From JBGLNJ01 sp041300525 (lineage in GTDB: Bacteria > Chloroflexota > Anaerolineae > Fen-1058): DNA of 64,000 bases. Position 1 is the first letter of the stretch. The number at the start of each line of letters is the position of its first letter. Positions 34,148-43,212 of this stretch are shown in pieces. The position numbers were made by a program, and so were the translations under genes. Location: positions 1,550,001 to 1,614,000 of the forward strand of contig JBGLNJ010000001.1 of NCBI GenBank assembly GCA_041300525.1. Reading direction: 5' to 3'. The notes beneath the pieces were generated by a model. That model did no database searches. It worked only from the letters and a program-made list of their open reading frames with translations, and was not told where the DNA came from.

Positions 34148-34972
34148 TCACTCGCCAAACCTGCGGTAAAACCAGGTCTTGATCACTTGTGTCAGAATCA
34201 CATAGCCCAGCAGCATGATCGCCAGCAGCAGCCAATACAGCGGCGGAAGCGGGACGAACCCAAGCGTGCCGGCTAAGGGTGAAACCGTCAGCCAGGCGCC
34301 CGCCGCGACGATGATGATGGAAGTGACGATCAGCGGCCAACTGGCCCGACTTTGGATGAACGGGATCTTGTTGGTGCGATGACGTGGATGATCAGCGTCT
34401 GGGTAAAGAGCGACTCTACGAACCAGCCGGTGTGGAACAGGGCCGGGTTGTGCCAGCTATTGAAAACGTACAGCATGATAAAGAACGTCAGGTAATCAAA
34501 GAATCTTGAGCGACGCTTCTTTTTCCTTGCCGCCTCGCACCAACGTCGCCGTGTTGCTAACCATCGCTTTGAGCTTTTCGGCCGCGTTATCGGCGCGCAT
34601 CTCTTGATAGAAACGCAGCACCACGCCCAGCACCACCATCACGAAAATCACCACCGTTGCCCGCAAGTCGCCGGTCAGATAAGACAGCACGCCCAGCGCC
34701 GTGAGCAGGATGACCAATGGATTCTTGACGTTATCCAAAAGGCGCATTAGGGCGGACTGGCGCTTTTCCCGTGCAATCCCGTTCGGCCCGTATTGCTTCA
34801 AGCGAGAATCGGCTTCCGCCTCGCTCAGGCCGTCTAATTGCGAGCCAAGCTCCTTCAGGACGGTGTCGGTATCGGCGCGCGCCTTTTCCAAGAGTTGAGC
34901 GGAAAACTGCGCTCCGTTTCCGCCCGATAGGTTAGCGGGTTCCTGAACTGGATTCGAGGTGACAAGTCCCAT
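34148..34972 (-). pseudogene. mgtA: Mg2+-importing P-type ATPase with internal deletion and frameshift
   Basis: The right part encodes the N-terminus of an MgtA-like P3B ATPase (LGSQLDGLSEAEADSRLKQY; LLDNVKNPLVILLTALGVLS; VVILGVVLRF-like helix) up to about residue 157. At about 34500 the frame changes and the last transmembrane helices follow (FDYLTFFIMLYVFN; WHNPALFHTGWFVESLFTQT-LIIHVI). All of the phosphorylation (DKTG) and nucleotide-binding domains, roughly 2 kb, are missing. A second lesion near 34376 (one base short in the HVIRTNK region) shifts the frame again before the final helices ending TWFYRRFGE. It cannot be a working pump. Confidence 0.8.
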
Positions 34973-34987
34973 TCAATCCTCCGGCGA

Positions 34988-35520
34988 TCATTGCGAAAAG
35001 ATCAGCACGCTGTAGGGACCAATGGAAAGCGCGGCGTGGAAGGGCAAGCCGTCGTACTCGCCCGGTTCGGAAACCACGTCGGCGCTTGGATGACCTGCAA
35101 AGGCTTCGCGGTAGCCCTGCCAATCGCTGTTGAAACGGAGCTTCCAGGTCCCTGCGGCCGGGAAGCCGATGACATAGCCATCCTGCGGCTCGTGGAAAAA
35201 GTTAGCGACGACCACGACGTCGTCCGCCGGTCCGCCCTTGTCCCAACGGTGGAAGGCGATGACTTTGCGTTCGTCGTGCAAGTGATAGACCTGGGTGAAC
35301 TGCCCGCAGAGGCCGCGCGTAAAGCCGTCGCGGTTGAGCCGCAGCCGGATGAGGTCGCGGTACAGTCGAACGATGCCGCGGAACTCGTCGCGTTGATCCC
35401 AGTCGAGGGGGACCGTGTCGCGGAACCACTCTCCTTCGAGGAATTCCTGGCCCTGGAAGAGCATGGGGATGCCGGGGGCCGTAAAGACCATGGCGGCGGC
35501 CAGCGTCGAACGTTTCTGAG
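34988..35520 (-). pseudogene. glgB: C-terminal part of 1,4-alpha-glucan branching enzyme
   Basis: The minus frame encodes the end of a GH13 branching enzyme: KRSTLAAAMVFTAPGIPMLF, QGQEFLEGEWFRDTVPLDWD, LYRDLIRLRLN, and the C-terminal all-beta domain (KVIAFHRWDKGGPADDVVVV; NFFHEPQDGYVIGFP) ending SVLIFSQ. About 175 residues remain; the catalytic TIM barrel is absent because a + strand fragment begins near 35520. The stop is 15 bases before the mgtA start on the same strand. Confidence 0.8.
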
Positions 35521-36372
35521 CGTACCGTGACGCTGACGCGCACGTGGGGGAAAGACGACATTCCCCGTGATCTTGCTTATCCTCTCGCTCACAACTTGAA
35601 CGACGACGTGCAACTGCAAGGCTCTCGCCTCGACGTGAACGATGTGACCATCGGTTCTCCGCTTCACGTCGAGCTGTACTGGCAAGCGCGCCGCGCTCCC
35701 GCCACTGACTATTCCGTCCGCATCGAGTGGGCGGGCGCTGATTCAACCGCCGGCTTGAGCGTCATCCGCCCGCTGGCCGCGCAGCATCCCACACGCGAAT
35801 GGGTCGCCGGAGAATTTGTGCGCAGCCAGTTTACGCTGCGCGCCCCTCCCACCGCCGGCGTGTTTATGCTGCAGATCCAATTGCTGAATGAAAGCAGCTC
35901 ACCTGCAAGTGTGCCGCTTCCGTTAGCGTCCATCACCGTGCCGCCCGTCCAACGCCCCAGCGGCGTCGTCTTTGGCAACCGCATCACGCTGATCGGAGCT
36001 GACTTGAGCGCGCCTCGCGCGCGCGCCGGCCAAAGCGTTCGCTTGATGCTCTACTGGCGCGCCGAGGCCAAACTCGAACGCAGCTTGACTGTTTTCACGC
36101 ACCTGCTGACAGCCGACGATCATTGGGTCGCCCAGCACGATGGATTGCCGGTCAATGACACTCGACCCACCACCACGTGGCTTCCGTCCGAAATCATCCG
36201 CGACGTTCACGAATGGAACATTTCGCCGAACGCGCCACCTGGGACGTATCGCATCAAAATCGGATTGTACGACCACAACCTGGCGGACATGCCACGCTTA
36301 CGTGTGTTGGATTCCTCCGGTCAAGCCATCGCCGATAGCGCGCTGCTGGGCACGCTGGAAGTGACGCCATAA
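35521..36372 (+). pseudogene. C-terminal part of a membrane glycosyltransferase-like protein
   Basis: About 280 residues with two beta-rich modules of similar layout (GSPLHVELYWQARRAPATDY ... RIEWAG; GQSVRLMLYWRAEAKLERSL ... FTHLLTADDHWVAQHDGLP) ending HEWNISPNAPPGTYRIKIGL and DSALLGTLEVTP. Such twin modules form the extracellular tail of large multi-pass proteins annotated as mannosyltransferases or phospholipid-carrier-dependent glycosyltransferases in Chloroflexota. No membrane helices are present here, so the N-terminal part is missing. GTG 35527 is the only nearby start, without a ribosome binding site. Confidence 0.5.
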
Positions 36373-36377
36373 CGCAA

Positions 36378-36404
36378 AACAGCCCACCGAGTCGGTGAGC
36401 TGTT
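36378..36404. terminator. Hairpin between convergent genes
   Basis: AACAGC and GCTGTT enclose CACC/GGTG with one mismatch and loop GAGTC. It sits six bases after one stop and sixteen before the convergent gene end. No strong T-tract, so a weak bidirectional terminator. Confidence 0.55.
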
Positions 36405-36419
36405 GCTTACCTCGGCAAA

Positions 36420-37172
36420 TTACAACTCGAACTCGTCCATGTCCTGCGTCAAGGTGATCTTACCCTCAAACGTGGTTTGTGCTTCAGCCATGAGAGCGTC
36501 GGAACTGGCCTTGACATCATAATGAATCAGCGCCAAACGCCCCACGTCGGCCTGTCGGGCAATCGAGCCAGCCATGGCCGCGCTCGAGTGGCCCACCTGG
36601 GCGCCCGACGCTTCGTGTAAGAGAATGTCCGCCCCACTCGCCAGGCGCACGAGCGAATCACACGGCGAAGAATCGCTTGAATACGTCACGGTCCGTCCCC
36701 CTGTCGTGGTTATCCGGACACCTATAGTGGGGACAAAGTGGCGGGTTGGTGAGGCGATGATGCGATAGTCGGGCGTTTCCAACACCGGCACATTCTCTTT
36801 CGTTTCCAACTCGACAAAGACCACCGGGAAAAACTGCGGCCAATCCACCCAGCCGAACAAATTCATCATCCCCTGGCATTTGCCCAGCGTCGAACGCAGC
36901 CCGCAAATGCGCAGAGACCGCTGGCGGCCCATGACCCACAAGTTCGACAAAAAGCCCGGCAGGCCGGAGACGTGGTCGGCGTGAAAGTGCGTCACGATGA
37001 GCGTGTGTACGTCGTCCGGATCCACGCCGGCCCGTCTGACGCTGACGATAGGGTTGCAGCCTCCACAATCAATCAGCGTGGAACCGCTGCTCGCGGTCAA
37101 GAGCATGTGCGAGTTTCCGTGCTTTTCGTCTGGGATGACACTAGCCGTGCCTAGGATAACCAGCTTTGTCAT
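36420..37172 (-). CDS. RNase Z-like metallo-beta-lactamase hydrolase (copy 1)
   Basis: 250 residues of the MBL fold: LVILGTASVIPDEKHGNSHM, IDCGGCNPIVSVRRAG, the metal motif THFHADHVSG, TYSSDSSP and LLHEASG...GHSS, ending with RLALIHYD. The architecture follows RNase Z/ElaC-type and arylsulfatase-like hydrolases, but the exosite arm used for tRNA is not evident, so the substrate is open. ATG 37172 is the family start. It is the last gene of a four-gene minus-strand run and a paralogue of the first one (39723-40487). Confidence 0.82.
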   Translation of the reverse strand: MTKLVILGTASVIPDEKHGNSHMLLTASSGSTLIDCGGCNPIVSVRRAGVDPDDVHTLIVTHFHADHVSGLPGFLSNLWVMGRQRSLRICGLRSTLGKCQGMMNLFGWVDWPQFFPVVFVELETKENVPVLETPDYRIIASPTRHFVPTIGVRITTTGGRTVTYSSDSSPCDSLVRLASGADILLHEASGAQVGHSSAAMAGSIARQADVGRLALIHYDVKASSDALMAEAQTTFEGKITLTQDMDEFEL

Positions 37173-37189
37173 AGCAGATTTTGTTCCTC

Positions 37190-38671
37190 TCAGCGCGCGC
37201 CATAAACCCACGAGACCACGCGCAAAGTCAGGTTCACTTCGACTAGGGCGGCAATCACCAAAAGCGGCAGCGTGACAAACACAAACACCTTGCAGAAATC
37301 GGCCAACGCGGCCAGCCAGCCTTCCCCAACCGTCACGCGCGGCTGGGTGCTGCGCGCAATGACGACCGCGCCCAGCCGCAAGGCTGCCGCTGTCGCCAGG
37401 ATGGCTGCCGGAAGCTCAAAGATGCCGTGCGGCAACACAAAAACGGCAAAGAACAACCAGGGGTTCAGTCCCCACTGTGTCACCTGGACCATAAAGAATC
37501 CGATGATGCCCATCGGCGCCATCAACAAAACCACGGCCATTGACCCGAATGAAAAGACCGCCAGGATGCCCGCCAGCAGCAGCGAGCGTATGTTGTTGCT
37601 CAACACGGCTTCCACAGTGAAGGACGGCAAAAATCCCACCGCCGGAGCATTGCGAAATGCATCTTGCGTGAGCGATTGCGGCGACCACATGCTGCCAGGG
37701 ATCGGGTGTTGCGCAGCAAACAGGCCGCCGACAACCATCGCCGCCGCCAACGATAGAGTCACCGCCCACACGGCGGGCGTCATCCGCCGCAAAATCGCGG
37801 GCAGGTCGCGCGTGTAAATGCGCCGCAGCGAAAATCGTTCAGGCGGGCTGTCGGGGCCTGCGCTGGCCCAAAAGCCTTTGAACGTCCGCCACACATTGCG
37901 CGGATTCAGTTCGTCAATCTCGCGGCCCAACAACTCCTCGCGGTCAAAAAGCTGCAAGCCCATCCGGATCAGGAGGACATTGACCACGATCAGCGCCGCC
38001 ACGATCCACCACAGCACATCGTAGCGCGCCCAGAACATGATCAGGCTTTCGCCCTGCAACAACAGCGCCATGGGGATGATGATAAAACTCGCCAGCAGGT
38101 TGGCCGCGCGCACGCTCGTCGTCTGGCTGGAGATGACGACCGCGCCGGAAACCATCACCAGCGCCTTGACCGTCGTCAACAAGACGGCCAACACTAATAA
38201 CTCGAAAGACGGCTGCCAGCCCCGAAACACGCGCAAGCCCACCAGGTACACCGCGATCCCCAAATAGCTCGCCACCAACGGCGGGATCATGGAGGCCAAC
38301 GCTTTGCCAAAATAGAGTTGGCCGTCGGACAGCGGCGAAGCCAGCAGCGGCTCCAGGCTTTTGCGCTCCTTTTCGCCCACAAACACTTCCAGCGCAATCA
38401 CCAACGAAAACGACAGTGGAAAGAACCCGACGACCATCAACAGGAACGGAATGATCCGCTCGCCGATGATGGGTGCGCCGCCGTATCGGGCGACCCAATC
38501 CGCCGCCATGCTGGCCATGGCATTCATCAGGAATGGGAAAAACAACGTCAGCGAGAAAATGGGCAGGATGATGCGCCAGTCGCGCAGCGTGTCTACGAGC
38601 TCGCGCCGCAGCAACACCGACGCTTCGCCCAGCCACGTCCTTTGTTTTTGTCCAAACGCAATCGTCGCCAT
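37190..38671 (-). CDS. ABC-2 permease fused to a SpoIIM domain
   Basis: 493 residues in two halves. The N-terminal half is an ABC-2/NatB-like permease: LLRRELVDTLRDWRIILPIF, VFVGEKERKSLEPLLASPLS and several helices to about residue 235. After a soluble link (NPRNVWRTFKGFWASAGPDS) and an amphipathic helix, the C-terminal half (about 340-480) has the stage II sporulation M/DUF95 pattern: LSNNIRSLLLAGILAVFSFG and VLPHGIFELPAAILATAAAL-RLG. SpoIIM is normally a separate protein of about 200 residues. It starts six bases after the ATPase stop, so both form one exporter of unknown substrate; a link to envelope remodelling is inference. Confidence 0.88.
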   Translation of the reverse strand: MATIAFGQKQRTWLGEASVLLRRELVDTLRDWRIILPIFSLTLFFPFLMNAMASMAADWVARYGGAPIIGERIIPFLLMVVGFFPLSFSLVIALEVFVGEKERKSLEPLLASPLSDGQLYFGKALASMIPPLVASYLGIAVYLVGLRVFRGWQPSFELLVLAVLLTTVKALVMVSGAVVISSQTTSVRAANLLASFIIIPMALLLQGESLIMFWARYDVLWWIVAALIVVNVLLIRMGLQLFDREELLGREIDELNPRNVWRTFKGFWASAGPDSPPERFSLRRIYTRDLPAILRRMTPAVWAVTLSLAAAMVVGGLFAAQHPIPGSMWSPQSLTQDAFRNAPAVGFLPSFTVEAVLSNNIRSLLLAGILAVFSFGSMAVVLLMAPMGIIGFFMVQVTQWGLNPWLFFAVFVLPHGIFELPAAILATAAALRLGAVVIARSTQPRVTVGEGWLAALADFCKVFVFVTLPLLVIAALVEVNLTLRVVSWVYGAR

Positions 38672-38676
38672 CAGAA

Positions 38677-39588
38677 TTATTCCGCCACCACGCGCAGGTA
38701 GACGTCTTCCAGGCTGCGCGTGACTTGGCCGAGCGTCACCACTTCGACGCCGGCCTCGGTCAGCCAACGCAACAGGCGCGGGTTTTCCACGGCCGGGTTA
38801 TCTGTCTGGTAACGCACCCACACGTCGCCCCGCTCGACAACCTGCACTCTTTGCGCCAAGTCGGGCAGGAGGCCGTCCAGCGGCGCGTTGAGCGTCAATT
38901 CCATCAGCGGCGGGCCGAGCAACTCGGACTTTAGTTTCGCCGCCGTCCCCTCGATGACGATTTTGCCGCGCCGGATAATGGCGATGCGGTCCGCCAACTC
39001 TTCGGCTTCGACCAGATTGTGTGTGCAGAGGATGATCGCGTGCTGCTCGCCTCGGAGGTCGGCAATCGCGCCGCGCACCAGCCGCGCGCTCTGCGGGTCC
39101 ATCGCGCTGGTCGGTTCGTCGAGGAGCAGGACGGATGGATTGTGCAACATTGAGCGGATGAGGGCCAGTTTCTGGCGCATCCCTTTAGAGTATTCGCTCA
39201 AGCGCTTGTCCACCGCATCGGCCATCCCAAAGCGAGACAGCAACGCGGCGGAACGGGCCTGGCGTTGGGACGCGCTCAAGCCATAGAGTTGGCCGAAAAA
39301 ATCCAGGTACTCCATGGCTTGCATCCGGAGGTAAAGGCCCGGCAACTCGGTCAACATGCCCACGCGCCGGCGCACCTCTTGAGGGAACCGGGCTGCATCG
39401 AATCCGGCCACGGTCACGCGGCCAGTCGTCGGCGTCAAGATGGCCGACAACATTCGGACGGTGGTCGTCTTGCCCGCGCCGTTGGGGCCGAGCAGCGCTA
39501 ACACCTGGCCCGGCGGCACCGAAAGCGACAGCGAATCTACCGCCGTAAAGTCCTGAAACTTTTTTGTTAACTGTTCCGTCTCGATCAT
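38677..39588 (-). CDS. ABC transporter ATP-binding protein (ABC-2 exporter)
   Basis: 303 residues: Walker A GPNGAGKTTTVR (about 34-45), Q-loop region, signature YSKGMRQKLAL, Walker B VLLLDEPTSAMDP, and the switch His in LCTHNLVEAEELA. The C-terminal 80 residues form the short regulatory extension common in ABC-2-type ATPases (LLRWLTEAGVEVVTLGQVTR-SLEDVYL). ATG 39588 is preferred; a TTG five codons upstream is possible. A consensus promoter lies at 39624-39652. It powers the ABC-2/SpoIIM permease encoded next. Confidence 0.93.
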   Translation of the reverse strand: MIETEQLTKKFQDFTAVDSLSLSVPPGQVLALLGPNGAGKTTTVRMLSAILTPTTGRVTVAGFDAARFPQEVRRRVGMLTELPGLYLRMQAMEYLDFFGQLYGLSASQRQARSAALLSRFGMADAVDKRLSEYSKGMRQKLALIRSMLHNPSVLLLDEPTSAMDPQSARLVRGAIADLRGEQHAIILCTHNLVEAEELADRIAIIRRGKIVIEGTAAKLKSELLGPPLMELTLNAPLDGLLPDLAQRVQVVERGDVWVRYQTDNPAVENPRLLRWLTEAGVEVVTLGQVTRSLEDVYLRVVAE

Positions 39589-39623
39589 ACCCACGTTTTC
39601 CAACTTTTTTTCACATCGGCCCG

Positions 39624-39652
39624 ATTATAACAGGTTTGCCGAACGCTGACAA
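39624..39652 (-). promoter_or_regulatory. Promoter of the ABC-2/SpoIIM operon
   Basis: On the minus strand TTGTCA (39652-39647) and consensus TATAAT (39629-39624) are 17 bases apart, about 36 bases before the ATPase start. Confidence 0.78.
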
Positions 39653-39685
39653 TGACGCGGTGGTACTTGAGTACACCACAAGCGT

Positions 39686-39715
39686 GTGTAGGACAAGATG
39701 GCATCTTGTCCTACA
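39686..39715. repeat. Palindromic element, copy 2
   Basis: GTGTAGGACAAGATG and CATCTTGTCCTACAC form a 15-bp perfect stem around a single base. The core equals the element at 15108-15128. It lies just after the stop of the minus-strand hydrolase gene (39723) without a T-tract. Confidence 0.8.
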
Positions 39716-39722
39716 CGCACTT

Positions 39723-40487
39723 TTAAAACTTGTAGCGGTCGAGGTCACGCCCCAACAGAACCTCACCGCCAAAAATTCTCTCGGCGGCTCGCCGCTGCAC
39801 GTCAAGATCGGCAATGCCGGCCGCCAGGTGCACCAGGATCAAGCGCCGCGCGCTGGCTGCGCGGGCCAATTCGGCGGCGGACTTAGCCGTGCTATGGCCG
39901 GGGAACGCGCCGGTGGCTTCGTGCACCAGCCAATCGGCACCGTGGGCCAATGCCTGAATGTCGGGCGAAGGCTCCCCATCGCTGCTATACACGACCACGC
40001 CGTCGCCGTGGAGACTGCGGGCACGCACCCCAATCACCGGGACGTGATGCGACCCCGGGGCTGCCGTCAGTTCAAAGTCTACGCCAGTGGCAATCGGCGC
40101 GCCAACTGTGAGCGGAACCTCGTGCCATTCCAACTCCGGCATCCCATTCCATTCGCTGGTATCCCACTGGGCCAGCAGTCGCCGGGCCACACCGATGGCA
40201 TCCGCCGGGCCGTGAATGGGAAGCGCCCGACAATGGGGGCGGCAATGCAGCCAGAGCATCTCGACCAACAAGCCAAACCCGGAAACGTGATCGGGGTGAG
40301 AGTGCGTCAGAATCAATCGTTCGATGGAGTCAAGCGGGACTTGCATCCGCTGTAGTTGGCGGATCGGGTTCGAGCCGCAGTCAATCAAAACCGTGGACTT
40401 TTGACCTCGCAGCGCAAGCATGGTCGGCTCGCGGCTGCCGTCGGCGGTGAGAGCCGCGCCGGTGCCCAACAATAACAGTTCTGCCAT
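39723..40487 (-). CDS. RNase Z-like metallo-beta-lactamase hydrolase (copy 2)
   Basis: 254 residues: LLLLGTGAALTADG, VLIDCGSNPIRQLQRMQV, metal motif LTHSHPDHVSGFG, VVYSSDGEPSPD, WLVHEATGAFPGHS and RLILVHLAAG. It shares order and motifs with the 36420-37172 protein, so the two arose by duplication, although they differ clearly in sequence. Substrate unknown. It lies upstream of the ABC-2 operon on the same strand but is separated from it by a palindromic element and a dedicated promoter. Confidence 0.82.
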   Translation of the reverse strand: MAELLLLGTGAALTADGSREPTMLALRGQKSTVLIDCGSNPIRQLQRMQVPLDSIERLILTHSHPDHVSGFGLLVEMLWLHCRPHCRALPIHGPADAIGVARRLLAQWDTSEWNGMPELEWHEVPLTVGAPIATGVDFELTAAPGSHHVPVIGVRARSLHGDGVVVYSSDGEPSPDIQALAHGADWLVHEATGAFPGHSTAKSAAELARAASARRLILVHLAAGIADLDVQRRAAERIFGGEVLLGRDLDRYKF

Positions 40488-40668
40488 GTCGCCATCTCCA
40501 AAGTCGGTTGTTTCGAGCCGGTCACGCCAGAACGCGATGCGATAGACAATGACCTACGGATGGCGCATCGGCCGCGCACAAGGCGTACCGATCAACCAAG
40601 ACGATGACCATGCTCAGTACCACTCGTTAAGAGGCGCGCGCGTTAGGCCGCGTTCTTGCTCAGGCGTT

Positions 40669-41337
40669 TCAATCGCTTGCTTGAACTGGACGCGACTTGA
40701 GATAGGAATCAATAGCACTCCGTTGTTCAAAAGGAACTGCAAGTTTTAACACCTTTGAAGAACTCTTAAAGACTATCTTGAGTGAATCGTGGCGGAGAGC
40801 ATCTGCCCAAGTAATAGCCGCGATTCTGTCCCAGCGCAACAGGGTTATCCCATTCAGGATGCCGTTTTCTCTGACCTGAAGGGTACCGGTAGTTCGTATG
40901 GCAAAATAGGCTGCCCATACTAGCAGAACACTCGATTCTACTCTAATAGTGTTGAGAGTTAGGATAGTTATCATACTCCACACGACGAACAGGGCTATTC
41001 CTACGGCTACATCAATTTGAACCTTGGAAAAGCCATCTTTCAAGACCAGGGATCCAGCCGCACGTAAGCTAAGTAGGAATCTAAAGATGCGCCATCCTGT
41101 AAAGACGAGTATAAGTGACACCACTCCGACATAGAGCATATCCCTTGTTGTCTTGGGCAGCAAAATTGCGATTAGAAATGAAATCCCAATTATTGTTATG
41201 ATGGGAAGGCCCAAGACCAGGAACAACCGAATACTTGCTTGCCAACCTCCGCGTATGCCGACAACCAAGCACAAAACTATGGCGAGTGATAAGGCCCCAA
41301 TGGGTGTTGTCATCACGACCCAGCCCAGAGTATTCAT
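40669..41337 (-). CDS. Membrane protein with C-terminal DUF5673/PH-like domain
   Basis: 222 residues. Four hydrophobic segments cover residues 8-90 and 108-150; the last 65 residues form a soluble beta-rich domain (GTLQVRENGILNGITLLRWD, then AAITWADALRHDSLKIVFKS and VPFEQRSAIDSYLKS) like DUF5673, a PH-like module at the end of small membrane proteins. GGAG lies eight bases before ATG 41337. Its A/T-rich codon use differs from the genes on both sides, suggesting recent acquisition. Function unknown. Confidence 0.65.
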   Translation of the reverse strand: MNTLGWVVMTTPIGALSLAIVLCLVVGIRGGWQASIRLFLVLGLPIITIIGISFLIAILLPKTTRDMLYVGVVSLILVFTGWRIFRFLLSLRAAGSLVLKDGFSKVQIDVAVGIALFVVWSMITILTLNTIRVESSVLLVWAAYFAIRTTGTLQVRENGILNGITLLRWDRIAAITWADALRHDSLKIVFKSSSKVLKLAVPFEQRSAIDSYLKSRPVQASD

Positions 41338-41395
41338 TTGGCGATTCTCCAGTTTGTAAGACGGTTCGACGGCCTAACAAACGATGAACTATCAC

Positions 41396-42025
41396 CTACA
41401 TCTGATCGTTCTCGCGCGTGATCCGCCGGACATGGGCGATGCGCTGCAGCGCCGTGAAATGAGTCAGCACAGCCAGGAACCACAAGGCCAGCGTGACTTG
41501 ATTGAGAATCAACGCGGCTGCCATAATCAAGAATCGCTCCAGGCGCGTGAGCAGCCCCACTTTGCAGTCCAACCCCAAGCCTTCGGCGCGGGCGCGCGTG
41601 TAACTGACGAGAATCGAGCCGACTAGCGTGACAAAGATCAAGATGACCTGCACCTGCCCCTGGGGGCCGGCGCGCAGGAACGGCATCATCAGCCCCAGGA
41701 AAATCGCCGCCTCGGCATACCGGTCGCACGTCGAGTCCAGGAACCCGCCAAAGCGCGTCTTGCGATTCATCTGCCGGGCAAGCGCGCCGTCCAGCGCATC
41801 GAAAGCGCCCGCCAGCAACAGCAGCCAGCCGCCCCAGGTGGTATAGCCCAACGCCAGCACCACCGCGACGCCAAAATTCAATGCCAGGCCCAACAGCGTG
41901 ACCGCATTGGGCGTCAGGCCCAACCGTTCCAACACTCGCGCCACAGGCGCCGCGATTTTTTCGCCCCACGTCCGCGCCCATTCGGAAAACGAGGCGGGGC
42001 GTTTTTGTTCCAGTCTGTTCGTCAT
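41396..42025 (-). CDS. CDP-alcohol phosphatidyltransferase (PgsA/PIS-like)
   Basis: 209 residues with the exact family signature D-x2-DG-x2-AR-x8-G-x3-D-x3-D in DALDGALARQMNRK...GGFLDSTCDR (about 76-101), and about six membrane helices. It joins a CDP-activated lipid (CDP-diacylglycerol) to an alcohol such as inositol phosphate or glycerol phosphate. Because it overlaps (ATGA) a PimA-like glycosyltransferase gene, phosphatidylinositol-phosphate synthesis is the most attractive role, as in actinobacterial PIM clusters, but the alcohol is not proven. Confidence 0.88.
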   Translation of the reverse strand: MTNRLEQKRPASFSEWARTWGEKIAAPVARVLERLGLTPNAVTLLGLALNFGVAVVLALGYTTWGGWLLLLAGAFDALDGALARQMNRKTRFGGFLDSTCDRYAEAAIFLGLMMPFLRAGPQGQVQVILIFVTLVGSILVSYTRARAEGLGLDCKVGLLTRLERFLIMAAALILNQVTLALWFLAVLTHFTALQRIAHVRRITRENDQM

Positions 42026-43212
42026 AGCGCCGGTTCCTCCAGTGGGTGCAGCCTCATCTGCCGGGCGCGCTCCGGCTCGCCCATCAACACGCGCTCGCGG
42101 ACCGCGGCGTAATACTCTAGCACTCGCGCCGCCACCACGCGCCAGGCATAACGCTGCGCTTTCTCACGCCCGGCAGCGCCCATCGCCCGGCGGCGAGCCG
42201 GGTCACGCAACAGTGAAACGAGCGCAGCCGCCAACGCCTCCGGCCGCTCCGGCTCCACCAACACGCCCTGCACACTGTCGTCCATCACATCGCGGTAGCC
42301 GTCAATATCCGAAGCCACCGTCGGCACGCCGGAAGCCATCGCCTCCAGCAAGACGATGCCAAAGCTTTCCATGCCGGTAGACGGCGCGCAAAACACGTCC
42401 GCCGTGCCGTAATACCGCGCCAGCTCGTCATCCGACACACGGCCCACAAAGTACACGTCGTTCAATCCCAAATACCGGGTCTGGAGCACGAACGGAATCT
42501 TCTCCATCTCGTCGTAAGCGCCCACGACGATCAATCGCGCATCCGGGATGTCGCGCTTGACCCCCACAAAGGCATCCAGCAAATGCACCAACCCTTTGCG
42601 CTTTTCCAAGCGCCCCACAAACAAGATGTTCGGTCGCCCGTCTGCAAACTCTTCCATAGGGCGCACGTCCGGATGAAAGCGATCTATGTCTACGCCGTTC
42701 GGGATCACGACATAGTCCGCCGGAAAATAGCTTGAATGATAGTGCAGCGCCGCCTCCGACACGACAATCTGCCCATCCAGCCGCTTAAAGAACCGGCGAA
42801 AGATCGGCTTGCCATAGTAATACGCCCGGCTGACTGGGCGGCAAGCATGGAACGTGCCGACGCAGATCGCCTGTGGCACCAGGTCGTGGTGGCGCAACAC
42901 CGCCAATGGCAGCGCGGGCGTCAATGGCTCGTGCAAGTGCAAGACGTCGTAGCGGCCCTCCTGCAAGATGCGCTTGGTGCGCCGGTACACCCTTGGATCC
43001 AGGCTGACCCTTGCAATCGAACCGGCAAACGGCACCGGGATGATGGATGACGAAGTGCTGATGACGTTCTTGTCTGTGACCTGCTCGGAACTGGGCACCA
43101 GGATGCGCGCTTCGTGGCCGAGCCGGTTGAACTCGCGCGCCAGTTGGCCGATGTGGTTATTCACGCCGCCGGGCACGCTGTAATCGTAGGGGGAGACGAG
43201 GGCTATTCTCAT
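42022..43212 (-). CDS. GT4 glycosyltransferase, PimA-like
   Basis: 396 residues of the GT-B fold. N-domain: MRIALVSPYDYSVPGGVNNH with the glycine loop, YDVLHLHEPLTPALPLAVLR, VGTFHACRPVSRAYY. C-domain: ILFVGRLEKRKGLVHLLDAF and the nucleotide-sugar motif APSTGMESFGIVLLEAMASG-VP with E-x7-E. PHEPL/TFHA details match phosphatidylinositol mannosyltransferases, which use GDP-mannose at the inner face of the membrane. Four-base overlaps with both neighbours (acyltransferase and CDP-alcohol transferase) show one tightly coupled operon. Confidence 0.88.
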   Translation of the reverse strand: MRIALVSPYDYSVPGGVNNHIGQLAREFNRLGHEARILVPSSEQVTDKNVISTSSSIIPVPFAGSIARVSLDPRVYRRTKRILQEGRYDVLHLHEPLTPALPLAVLRHHDLVPQAICVGTFHACRPVSRAYYYGKPIFRRFFKRLDGQIVVSEAALHYHSSYFPADYVVIPNGVDIDRFHPDVRPMEEFADGRPNILFVGRLEKRKGLVHLLDAFVGVKRDIPDARLIVVGAYDEMEKIPFVLQTRYLGLNDVYFVGRVSDDELARYYGTADVFCAPSTGMESFGIVLLEAMASGVPTVASDIDGYRDVMDDSVQGVLVEPERPEALAAALVSLLRDPARRRAMGAAGREKAQRYAWRVVAARVLEYYAAVRERVLMGEPERARQMRLHPLEEPAL

